The notes below the pieces were generated by a model, which ran no database searches, was not told the origin of the DNA, and was given only the letters and a program-made list of their open reading frames with translations. Of a stretch of DNA of 64,000 bases, positions 45,585 to 53,201 are shown in pieces. The stretch's first letter is position 1. Each line of letters begins with the position of its first letter. The position numbers were made by a program, and so were the translations under genes. This DNA comes from Rhizobium gallicum bv. gallicum R602sp. Lineage in GTDB: Bacteria > Pseudomonadota > Alphaproteobacteria > Rhizobiales > Rhizobiaceae. The stretch lies in contig NZ_CP006880.1 of the NCBI RefSeq assembly GCF_000816845.1, forward strand, positions 1,240,001 to 1,304,000. The letters run 5' to 3'.

Positions 45585-46353
45585 GGCAAAAATCCGCGTA
45601 CTGATACTGGGCGGAACGAGCGAAGCGCGGGCCTTGGCGCAGATGCTCTCCAAGAGGGCCGGGTTTGACATCCTGCTGTCTTTGGCCGGCCGCACGGAAA
45701 AACCGTCTATCCAGCCTGTACCCGTTCGTATTGGCGGTTTTGGCGGAGCTGAGGGCCTTGCTTCCTTCCTGCGCGACGGAGGATTTGACCTTCTCGTCGA
45801 TGCGACACATCCCTTTGCCGCCCGCATCTCCACCAACGCCTCCGCCGCAGCACGACTTTCCAAGATTGCGGCACTTGCCCTTCGCCGGCCCGAATGGATC
45901 GAGCGGCCGGGCGACATATGGACCGCGAGCAGAAACATTCCGCAGGCAATCGCCGCGCTCGGGCCCGTCGCCCGCCGCGTCTTCCTGGCGATCGGGCGTC
46001 AGGAGGCGCATTATGCCGAGGCGGCTGCACATCATTTCTATCTCGTTCGTAGCGTCGACCCCGTCACCCCGCCGCTCAATATTGCGAACGTCGAATATAT
46101 TCTCGATCGCGGCCCCTTCGATGCGGAGGGCGAGGCAGCGCTTCTTGCCTCTCACCGCATCGATGCGATCGTTGCCAAAAATAGCGGCGGCGCGGCGACC
46201 TACGCGAAAATCGTGGCGGCTCGTCATCTCGGCATTGAAGTCTTCATGATCGCCCGTGCGCCCGCGCCCGCCATGGCAGCGGTCGAAACCGTCGAGAAAG
46301 CGCTCGACGTGATCGGTCACTTGTTTCCTCCCGCCATGGAACGAGGGGTATAG
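45583..46353 (+). CDS. cobK: Precorrin-6A reductase
   Basis: This NADPH-dependent enzyme (256 residues) reduces precorrin-6A to 6B. It shows RVLILGGTSEARALA, a nucleotide-binding start, DLLVDATHPFAARIS, and AKNSGGAATYAKIVAAR. It is the only cob gene on the plus strand: its start overlaps the cobL start head to head, and its last 37 nt overlap the cobJ end tail to tail. No ribosome site better than AGG at 9 nt is seen, and any promoter must lie within cobL. Confidence 0.93.
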   Translation: MAKIRVLILGGTSEARALAQMLSKRAGFDILLSLAGRTEKPSIQPVPVRIGGFGGAEGLASFLRDGGFDLLVDATHPFAARISTNASAAARLSKIAALALRRPEWIERPGDIWTASRNIPQAIAALGPVARRVFLAIGRQEAHYAEAAAHHFYLVRSVDPVTPPLNIANVEYILDRGPFDAEGEAALLASHRIDAIVAKNSGGAATYAKIVAARHLGIEVFMIARAPAPAMAAVETVEKALDVIGHLFPPAMERGV

Positions 46354-47081
46354 ACGAGTTCGGGCCTGCCGCCGCCAGAAATAATCCGTGTTTCCGGCGA
46401 ACCGATGATGATGCAGGTCGCCATATCCGCCACCGAAGCGTGAGCGTCACCGAGCGGCTGAATTATGATCCGCTCATCGGGGCGTCCGGCGGCGCGGCCG
46501 AAGATCACCGGCGTCTGCCGCGGCAGATGTGCGCGCAGCAGCTCAAAGGCCTTGCCGAGCTGCCAGGGCCGCGCTTTGCTGACCGGATTGTAAAGCGCGA
46601 TCACGAAGCCCGCCTTGGCGGCCAATGTCAGGCGCTTTTCGATGATATCCCAGGATTTGAGGTTATCCGAAAGTGAGATCGCGCAGAAATCGTGGCCGAG
46701 CGGGGCGCCGACACGCGCTGCAACCGCAAGCATTGCGGTAATGCCCGGAACGACGACCAGCTCGATGGAACGCCACTGCGCCGGACCTGTGTCGATTGCC
46801 TCGCAGACTGCCGCGGCCATGGCGAAAACACCGGGATCGCCGCCGGAGACGATACAGACCTTGCGGCCGCCTGCCGCCATCGTCAAAGCATCCCCTGCCC
46901 GCCTCATCTCCTCGCGATTGTCAGAGGGGTGACGGTTTTGATGGGCGCCGAGCTGCAGCCGGTCGAGATAGGGACCATAGCCGAAGAAATCGGTCGATGC
47001 CGAAACGGCTGAATGCGCTTCCGGCGTCATCTGCTCTGGGTTGCCAGGACCAGTGCCAATGACAAACAGGATTCCACTCAT
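46317..47081 (-). CDS. cobJ: Precorrin-3B C17-methyltransferase
   Basis: This ring-contracting methyltransferase (254 residues) yields precorrin-4. Key segments are FVIGTGPGNPEQMTPEA, VSGGDPGVFAMAAAV, VPGITAMLAVAARVGAPLGHDFC and SLSDNLKSW. The start overlaps the cobI stop by ATGA. Confidence 0.94.
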   Translation of the reverse strand: MSGILFVIGTGPGNPEQMTPEAHSAVSASTDFFGYGPYLDRLQLGAHQNRHPSDNREEMRRAGDALTMAAGGRKVCIVSGGDPGVFAMAAAVCEAIDTGPAQWRSIELVVVPGITAMLAVAARVGAPLGHDFCAISLSDNLKSWDIIEKRLTLAAKAGFVIALYNPVSKARPWQLGKAFELLRAHLPRQTPVIFGRAAGRPDERIIIQPLGDAHASVADMATCIIIGSPETRIISGGGRPELVYTPRSMAGGNK

Positions 47082-47809
47082 CGGTTTGCCTCCCAGCCTG
47101 GCACCAGCACAAGCGAGAAATACGGCGCGTCACCCTCCGGCCGTTCCGCAAGCTTCAGCATGGCGGCATTCGCCATCGTCCCACGCTCGACATAGACGGC
47201 TTGGCCGAGACGCCCAGCCGCTTCAAGAGCGCGGCGAATCTTCGGAAGATTGCGGCCGACCTTCATAATGACGGCTGCCTGGGTATCGCCAAGCCGCCGC
47301 GTCAGTTCTGCTTCCGCCATGGTGCCCGGCAGAACGGAAAGCACATCGTCGCCTTGGACGATCGGCATGCCGGCAAGCGACCAGCAACCGGACATGGCGC
47401 TGATGCCCGGGATCACCTCGGTAGGATAGCGATCGGCGAGGCGCACATGCAGGTGCATATAAGATCCGTAGAACATCGGATCGCCTTCGCTGAGGACCGC
47501 AACGGTTTTTCCCGCATCGAGGTAGGCTGCGACCACGGCTGCAGAACTATCGTAGAAGGCGGTGATCTGGCTTTGATAGAGCACTTCGCTCTTTTCGATT
47601 TCAGTGGTAACCGGATAATAGAGCGGCAGCAGTTCTGTCTCGGGACCGATCAGGTGCTGGACAACCGCTCGGCCGTTGCCGGCCCTGCCCTGTTTGGCGA
47701 AATAAGCGATGACGTCCGCAGCTTCGATCGCCTTCTTTGCCTTGATGGTCAGCAGATCCGGGTCACCTGGACCTGTGCCGACGCCGATCAGACGGCTGGG
47801 TCTGCTCAT
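47078..47809 (-). CDS. cobI: Precorrin-2 C20-methyltransferase
   Basis: This enzyme (243 residues) methylates precorrin-2 to precorrin-3A and is the entry to the corrin branch. It shows LIGVGTGPGDPDLLTIKA, VLSEGDPMFYGSYMH and IPGISAMSGCWSLAGMP. It is coupled to cobH and cobJ by ATGA overlaps at both ends. Confidence 0.94.
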   Translation of the reverse strand: MSRPSRLIGVGTGPGDPDLLTIKAKKAIEAADVIAYFAKQGRAGNGRAVVQHLIGPETELLPLYYPVTTEIEKSEVLYQSQITAFYDSSAAVVAAYLDAGKTVAVLSEGDPMFYGSYMHLHVRLADRYPTEVIPGISAMSGCWSLAGMPIVQGDDVLSVLPGTMAEAELTRRLGDTQAAVIMKVGRNLPKIRRALEAAGRLGQAVYVERGTMANAAMLKLAERPEGDAPYFSLVLVPGWEANR

Positions 47810-48438
47810 AGTCCCGACCTCGCCAGCGCGTTGATTGCGGCCGCCGTCATCGCACTGCCGCCGAGGCGGCCGCGAACGATCGCAAAGGGCACGCCATAAG
47901 AATTTTCCGCCAACGCGTCCTTGGATTCTGCCGCGCCTACGAAGCCGACCGGCATGCCGATGATGGCAGCCGGCTTTGGTGCGCCGCCGCGCAGCAGTTC
48001 AAGAAGGTGGAAAAGTGCCGTTGGAGCATTGCCTATCGCGACAACGCTTCCGGCCAGACGATCGACCCAAAGGTCGATGGCCGCCGCCGAACGCGTGTTG
48101 CCGCTTGCTTCTGCCATTTTCGGGGTGCGCGGGTCGCGCAAAGTGCAGATCACGTCATTCCTTTGTGGCAGCCTGGCGCGTGTGATTCCATGCGCCACCA
48201 TCTCTGCGTCGCAGAAGATTGGCGCGCCTTTTTTGAGCGCGCCGCGCGCTGCAAAGACGAAATCCGCAGAGAAGTCGAAATGTGTGGCGGCTTCGACCAG
48301 CCCGCAGGCATGAATCATGCGCACGGCAATCTCGGCCTCGTCCGGCGAAAAGCGCGAGAGGTCCGCTTCGCTGCGGATAATCGCAAAGGAGCGCTCGTAG
48401 ATCGCCTCGCCGCTGCGGATATAATCGTAATCTGGCAT
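47806..48438 (-). CDS. cobH: Precorrin-8X methylmutase
   Basis: The enzyme (210 residues) moves the C11 methyl group to C12, giving hydrogenobyrinic acid, the end product of this gene set. The catalytic His43 lies in MIHACGLVEAA. Also visible are DAEMVAHGITRARL, AIGNAPTALFHLLEL and GMPVGFVGAAESK. It starts 2 nt after the cobG stop and overlaps cobI by ATGA. Confidence 0.95.
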   Translation of the reverse strand: MPDYDYIRSGEAIYERSFAIIRSEADLSRFSPDEAEIAVRMIHACGLVEAATHFDFSADFVFAARGALKKGAPIFCDAEMVAHGITRARLPQRNDVICTLRDPRTPKMAEASGNTRSAAAIDLWVDRLAGSVVAIGNAPTALFHLLELLRGGAPKPAAIIGMPVGFVGAAESKDALAENSYGVPFAIVRGRLGGSAMTAAAINALARSGL

Positions 48439-48440
48439 AC

Positions 48441-49805
48441 TTATTCCTGTTTCAGCGCCTTCACGATCGTCTGGAGGCCGAGCCGCGTCAGGCAGGCAGC
48501 AGCCGATTCATCAGCGCTCTTGTTCTCCCCGACAAGCCGGGCGAGCTTCTCTATAGCGAAATCAATCTCGCCGCCAGCAATCGTTGCATCGGGCCTGTCG
48601 CCTGCATGTCCGCTCAACACAATACCATAACCGCTCGGCATTCCAGTCAGCGCCAGCGCCGGTCGCGGATGAGCGCATCCCTTGGAACAACCCGAGAGAT
48701 GAAACGTCAGCGATCCATCGAAAAGATCCGGTGAATGCCGCAGTAAATGCTGTGCCCGCATCCTTGTTTCATAAAGGCCAGAGGCGCAGGCGCCCGCCCC
48801 GGCGCATGCCGCAATATTTGCAGATGGATCATTCGGATCGGAGCTAAAGCCATACTCCTTTGCAGCTGTCTGCAAGGCCTTCGCGTGCTCTGTGCTGCAG
48901 CCCGTCACGAGGAACTGGCGGCCCGGTGCCAGGCGTATTTCCGCTGCACCGAGGCGTTCGGTTTCTTCCAGAAATCTTGACAGGTCGCTTGCCTTCATCT
49001 GGCCGAAACGCGGTCTGAGGCCAAGGATCCGACTGTGGTCGCAGAGCTGATGAAGGCCAGGCCCCGGCATTTCCGCATGTGGCCCGGTGGCAAATTGCGC
49101 TTCCATTGCTGGAAACACATCGCGCAATGCAAGCAGTCCAATGTCGCGCGTTCGAGAATTCTTGCCAATTTCCATCAGCATCGCCAGCAATTGCCCAACC
49201 GCCCGGGTGACGTCATCCGCTGAACCGATACAAACCGTTTTTGCCGTCTTTGCATCACCGTTTATGGCGACCAGCCAGCGGCCCGCGTCCAGAGCGACAA
49301 CGCGGATATCGGCCGAAAGGCTGGATAGACCGAAATATCCTCCACCGTCGACGATGATTGAGAGCTTCGGGGCCAAAAATGGTGAAGACAGCGCGATCTT
49401 GAGCTCATCTCGCAGCCGGGCTTCGATCGCGGCGGCACTTCCTATCTCACCCGGGTCGATGCCATGCAGCGGCGATAGCTCGATCGGCGGACCTGCTGGC
49501 ACAAGGATCCCAGCCGCAACAACATCAGAGGCGAGCCGCCCGATAGTTTCCGGCCGCAGGCCGCGGACTTGCAGACTTCCCCGCGCAGAAATTTCCAGAA
49601 GGCCATTGCCGTATGCCGCTGCGGAGGCTGCAAGCATATTCAATTGCGAAGGCGTTAGCGCGCCGCCGGCCGGCCGCAACCGTACAAGAAGGCCGTCGCC
49701 GGTCGCCATGGGTGCAGCAAGTGTCGGACAGGCGCCTCGGCGCGGGCCTGGTGCAGCAATGACGCGCCCTTCCATGTCGATCTCTTTTTCGCCGGCAAGG
49801 CCCAT
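48441..49805 (-). CDS. cobG: Precorrin-3B synthase (oxygen-dependent)
   Basis: This iron-sulfur monooxygenase (454 residues) hydroxylates precorrin-3A to 3B with molecular oxygen, so the pathway here is the aerobic one. It has the nitrite/sulfite reductase-like fold; the [4Fe-4S] ligands can be read as Cys334, Cys340, Cys373 and Cys377 (ACAGAGACAS, SGCSKGCAHP). The ATG at 49805 has AAAGGA 6 nt upstream and gives the family's length; the frame extends to 49928 through the cobF end. Confidence 0.93.
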   Translation of the reverse strand: MGLAGEKEIDMEGRVIAAPGPRRGACPTLAAPMATGDGLLVRLRPAGGALTPSQLNMLAASAAAYGNGLLEISARGSLQVRGLRPETIGRLASDVVAAGILVPAGPPIELSPLHGIDPGEIGSAAAIEARLRDELKIALSSPFLAPKLSIIVDGGGYFGLSSLSADIRVVALDAGRWLVAINGDAKTAKTVCIGSADDVTRAVGQLLAMLMEIGKNSRTRDIGLLALRDVFPAMEAQFATGPHAEMPGPGLHQLCDHSRILGLRPRFGQMKASDLSRFLEETERLGAAEIRLAPGRQFLVTGCSTEHAKALQTAAKEYGFSSDPNDPSANIAACAGAGACASGLYETRMRAQHLLRHSPDLFDGSLTFHLSGCSKGCAHPRPALALTGMPSGYGIVLSGHAGDRPDATIAGGEIDFAIEKLARLVGENKSADESAAACLTRLGLQTIVKALKQE

Positions 49806-49860
49806 GGCTCGTCCTTTCATCCATGCCCCTACGGGGCGGCACCCTTGGGTTAAAGAGCCC

Positions 49861-49883
49861 GGACTAATCCTCTGGACTAATCC
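49861..49883. repeat. Short direct repeat at the cobF-cobG junction
   Basis: GGACTAATCC occurs at 49861-49870 and again at 49874-49883, a 13-nt period. The second copy contains the cobF stop codon. It looks like a small tandem duplication at the end of cobF; it does not damage either gene. Confidence 0.6.
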
Positions 49884-50635
49884 TGAAAATCGCGACCTTT
49901 GCGCAACAGGTAGATATCCATGATCCAACCGTGCCGTTCGCGCGCTTCGGCCCGAGTCCTTACGATGTCATCGGCGACGTCGCCGAGCCGCCCGGCACGG
50001 ATGATTTCGTCCTGCGTGCCAAGATAGGCTCCCCAGAAGATCTCCGCATCCGGGTCGTCGATCTTCGTAAACGCCTGGATGCCGTCGAGCATTACAACCG
50101 TACTTTCCGTCTTAAGCCCCTCTTCGGCAAGCCTTCGGCCGGTCGTAATCTCCACCGACTTGCCGACGAGACTGATAGGAATGCGGTGGCTGGCGGCAAG
50201 CGCCTGAATGCTGGTAATGCCCGGGATGACGGTGAGATCGAATTCCACTTTATCCCGCACCCGTTCCAGGATGCGCAATGTGCTGTCGTAAAGGCTTGGA
50301 TCGCCCCATACGAGGAAAGCAGCCGTGCCATTCTCAGGCAAATCGCTGATCAGCCGACGATAGGTGGCAGCAATCGCGGCGTGCCATTCATCGACGCTTT
50401 GCCCATAGCTGCGCTCCTTCGTCTCGCGAAGAGGCACCGCAAATTCGATGATCTTGCCATCCGCCTGCTTGAGATACCGCTCACAGATTGCGCGGCGGAC
50501 ATCTGCAAGCTCTTCTTTCTGTGCACCTTTTGTGGGAATGAAGACTAAATCGGCACCATTCATGGCATTGATCGCCTGAATGGTCATGTGCTCCAGGTTC
50601 CCGGTGCCGATGCCGATCGCGTAAATATGCTTCAC
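49877..50635 (-). CDS. cobF: Precorrin-6A synthase (deacetylating)
   Basis: The enzyme (252 residues) methylates C1 of precorrin-5 and releases the extruded acetyl unit. It shows YAIGIGTGNLEHMTIQA, FLVWGDPSLYDSTLRI and IPGITSIQALAASHRIP. CobF is confined to the aerobic route. It begins 25 nt after the DUF2938 gene and is followed by cobG after 71 nt. Confidence 0.93.
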   Translation of the reverse strand: MKHIYAIGIGTGNLEHMTIQAINAMNGADLVFIPTKGAQKEELADVRRAICERYLKQADGKIIEFAVPLRETKERSYGQSVDEWHAAIAATYRRLISDLPENGTAAFLVWGDPSLYDSTLRILERVRDKVEFDLTVIPGITSIQALAASHRIPISLVGKSVEITTGRRLAEEGLKTESTVVMLDGIQAFTKIDDPDAEIFWGAYLGTQDEIIRAGRLGDVADDIVRTRAEARERHGWIMDIYLLRKGRDFQD

Positions 50636-50660
50636 TGAGCCTCCTTGCGGTCTTGCGCCG

Positions 50661-51140
50661 TTAGGCGATCAAAAGCGCGGTGCCGTAGAGCCCAATGGCA
50701 AAGACGGTATGCGCGATCAGATTGAGCGCGCGCACCTTGTTCGGGTTCGGCGTCTTCGACGCGGCCCAGCCGATGCCAAGCCCGGGCTGCAGCAGGAACC
50801 AGCCGGCCCCGACCGTGACAATACCAAGGATCCAGGCGGGGAGGAAGGTCGGCGCTGCCAGCCAGGATGGCCCCGTGATGGCCGCAAGAGCAAGGCCATA
50901 GATGATGCCGGTGGCATAATGGCCGATCCACCCGAGTGCCAGCTCGTGCCGATAGGGCTCTGCATTGGCGATACTGTCGTGGAATACCTTGCCGCGCCCG
51001 AGATGCCAGAACCACCGTCCGACAGGCGCCCAGTTGGCAGGCGCCTGACCGAGGGCCTGGAAAAGGACGATTGCCCAAATGTCCATGAGGATCGTCGCGC
51101 CGATCCCCATTGCAATGCCACGCCAAAAAATATCGAACAT
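50661..51140 (-). CDS. DUF2938 family membrane protein
   Basis: The protein has 159 residues and four hydrophobic segments (for example IAMGIGATILMDIWAIVLF, and IIYGLALAAITG). It matches the DUF2938 pattern (GHYATGIIYG, LQPGLGIGWAASKTPNP). Function unknown. The 25-nt gap to cobF makes it a candidate first gene of the cob transcript. The ribosome site is weak. No cobalamin riboswitch is apparent upstream. Confidence 0.8.
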   Translation of the reverse strand: MFDIFWRGIAMGIGATILMDIWAIVLFQALGQAPANWAPVGRWFWHLGRGKVFHDSIANAEPYRHELALGWIGHYATGIIYGLALAAITGPSWLAAPTFLPAWILGIVTVGAGWFLLQPGLGIGWAASKTPNPNKVRALNLIAHTVFAIGLYGTALLIA

Positions 51141-51302
51141 GAAGAAGATCCAGAGTCGTAAATTGCTGGACTGTCTTAAACACGCGCGGCAAGCCCTGCA
51201 ACAGCGCTCTTACACTTGCACCGGATCCCTGCGAAAACGGCGCATTTCAATTGATCGGAACGATGACTACCCCTAAGTTCCGGCCAAAAGGGAGAGTGCG
51301 CA

Positions 51303-52235
51303 ATGAAGCTCGATCACACAGCCACGGGCGTCTATGCCATCGCAGCAACGCCGTTTCATCCGGACGGACGGCTGGACACGGTGTCGGTCGACCGGCTCAC
51401 CGATTTCTATCTCGGGTGCGGCGTGAGCGGGCTTACCATTCTCGGAATCATGGGCGAAGCACCGAAGCTTGACCCGCAGGAGTCGCTTGCAATCACCCGG
51501 CAGGTCGTGAAGCGCGCCGGCGTCCCGGTGATCGTCGGCGTCTCGGCGCCGGGCTTTGCGGCGATGCGCTCGCTTGCGCGTGGCGCCATGGATATTGGTG
51601 CTCAGGGCGTCATGATCGCCCCACCGCCGTCGCTTCGGACGGACGATCAAATCATCGGCTACTATGCCCAGGCGGTCGAGGCGATCGGCGAGGATATTCC
51701 TTTCGTCATCCAGGACTATCCGCTGACGCTGACCGTGGTGATGACGCCTGGCGTCATCCAGAAGATCGTTAACAATCATCCATCCTGCGTGATGCTGAAG
51801 CACGAAGACTGGCCGGGGCTTGAGAAGATTTCCCGGTTGCGGGCAGCGCAAAAGGCGAGCGAAATGCGCGATATTTCGATCCTTTGTGGCAACGGCGGAT
51901 TGTTTCTCGATTTCGAGATGGAGCGCGGCGCCGATGGCGCGATGACTGGTTACGCCTTCCCGGACATGCTGGTCGACGTCGTGAATTTCCAGCAGGCCGG
52001 AAACCGGGAGGCGGCACATGACCTCTTCGATGCGCATCTGCCGCTCGTTCGCTACGAGCAGCAGCAGGGCGTTGGCCTTGCCATACGCAAATATGTTCTC
52101 AAAAAGCGCGGCGCGATCGCCAGCGATTCCCAGCGCAAGCCCGCGGGAAGCATTTCGGAGAGGGCAAAGGCAGAGATCGATTACCTCCTTTCACGCGTTG
52201 CAAGATACGACAAGCGCGCGGCGTTCAGGACCTAG
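51303..52235 (+). CDS. Dihydrodipicolinate synthase family (class I aldolase-like) protein
   Basis: This TIM-barrel protein has 310 residues. The Schiff-base lysine is Lys166 (VMLKHEDWPG) and the conserved tyrosine is Tyr139 (IQDYPLTL). The family GTTGE loop is changed to GIMGEAPKL, and the C-terminus is longer than in true DapA, so lysine biosynthesis is unlikely. An aldolase or lyase acting on a sugar acid or related keto acid is more likely. It has a GGGAG ribosome site. Divergent from DUF2938 and with no operon partner. Confidence 0.88.
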   Translation: MKLDHTATGVYAIAATPFHPDGRLDTVSVDRLTDFYLGCGVSGLTILGIMGEAPKLDPQESLAITRQVVKRAGVPVIVGVSAPGFAAMRSLARGAMDIGAQGVMIAPPPSLRTDDQIIGYYAQAVEAIGEDIPFVIQDYPLTLTVVMTPGVIQKIVNNHPSCVMLKHEDWPGLEKISRLRAAQKASEMRDISILCGNGGLFLDFEMERGADGAMTGYAFPDMLVDVVNFQQAGNREAAHDLFDAHLPLVRYEQQQGVGLAIRKYVLKKRGAIASDSQRKPAGSISERAKAEIDYLLSRVARYDKRAAFRT

Positions 52236-52296
52236 CCCGCCTCTTCCGTTCGGCGCTCTATGTTTCTCGATCGTTTTTTGAGCCGGACTAATATGC

Positions 52297-52500
52297 TCAA
52301 TGTGTAGCAATCTTGCTCGTGATGGCTAGGCATTGGTTGGCCTCGGCGATGGCGGCAATCATCATGTCGAAAGCGCTTCGTGATCGACTGGAGATTTTGC
52401 CATCCGACATGAGTCGCGCCCAGATCGGCCGTTCTCTTTTCATCACGTGACAGCACGCGGCCAGCAGAAAGAGCCTGCGTTCCGTCTGGGCATGGTGACC
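52297..52500 (-). pseudogene. Probable PIN-domain toxin fragment
   Basis: The minus-strand frame contains IWARLMSDGKISSRSRS and DMMIAAIAEANQCLAITSK, which resembles the C-terminal half of FitB/VapC-type PIN proteins. The expected TDN or TRN motif is changed to TSK, the frame stops early, and no N-terminal half with the first catalytic Asp is found. It lies in the 389-nt gap between the DHDPS-family gene and the MarR-type regulator. Recognition is by pattern only. Confidence 0.5.
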
Positions 52501-52554
52501 AGTGGGGCTGAGCTCGGCCATGCAACCAAATTGCCGCAGCCGTGGTTTGCTCGA

Positions 52555-52602
52555 TTGAGAGCAGTGACAAACGGTGTATAGTAGTTTCAGAAAATTCTGA
52601 AA
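52555..52602 (+). promoter_or_regulatory. Promoter with palindromic operator before the cyd regulator
   Basis: A -35 TTGAGA (52555-52560) and -10 TATAGT (52577-52582) are 16 bp apart. Just downstream lies TTTCAGAA-AA-TTCTGAAA (52585-52602), an inverted repeat with perfect 8-bp arms covering the expected transcription start. It ends 22 nt before the regulator start, which suggests autorepression. Confidence 0.65.
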
Positions 52603-52624
52603 TCGTAGAAAAACGGAATCGCCA

Positions 52625-53197
52625 ATGAATCTTCCGCCGCTCGTTCAATCCTTCGTTCTGCATTTTGGTGAGATGGGCTCGCGTTGGGGCATCAATCGCA
52701 CGGTCGGCCAGATCTATGCGCTTCTTTACGTTTCGCCCTCGTCGCTTTGCGCCGACGAGATCGTCGACGCGCTCGGCATCTCAAGATCGAATGTTTCGAT
52801 GAGCCTGCGGGAGCTGCAGGCATGGAACCTTGTACTTTTGAAGCATAGACCTGACGACCGCAGGGATTTCTTCACTACGCCTGACGATGTCTGGCTCATC
52901 CTGCGCACGCTTGCTGAAGAGCGCAAGAAGCGCGAGGTCGATCCGACACTCTCGGTTCTGCGTGAAATCCTCATGCAAAGGCCGGCGAGCGAAGCCGAAC
53001 GCTTCGCCCAGGAGCGGATGAGCGAAATGCACGGCCTGATCGAGCAGCTGACGCATTGGTATGAGGACGTGAAACAACTTGAAACAGAGCGCCTCGCAAC
53101 GCTACTCTCTTTGGGAGCAAAGGTTACGAAGCTTCTTGAAGCCAAGGACCGGGTGGTTTCACTCGGCCGTGGCCGACGGCCTGCGAACAAGAGCTAG
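52625..53197 (+). CDS. GbsR/MarR-type transcriptional regulator
   Basis: The protein has 190 residues. The winged helix includes TVGQIYALLYVSPSSLCADEIVDALGISRSNVSMSLRELQAW (shown here in part as ISRSNVSMSLREL), then HRPDDRRDFF in the wing. The C-terminal half is helical and charged, a likely dimerisation region, as in GbsR-like proteins. It lies directly upstream of cydD (4 nt), so it is probably cotranscribed with the oxidase genes and controls them, though what it senses is unknown. Confidence 0.88.
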   Translation: MNLPPLVQSFVLHFGEMGSRWGINRTVGQIYALLYVSPSSLCADEIVDALGISRSNVSMSLRELQAWNLVLLKHRPDDRRDFFTTPDDVWLILRTLAEERKKREVDPTLSVLREILMQRPASEAERFAQERMSEMHGLIEQLTHWYEDVKQLETERLATLLSLGAKVTKLLEAKDRVVSLGRGRRPANKS

Positions 53198-53201
53198 CGC
53201 G

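Noticed and set aside
51141..51302. Cobalamin riboswitch or EcfG promoter upstream of the DUF2938-cob genes
   Set aside because: No B12-box-like sequence is visible. GGAAC and GTT are present at 51257-51280 but only 14-15 nt apart, too close for the EcfG pattern.
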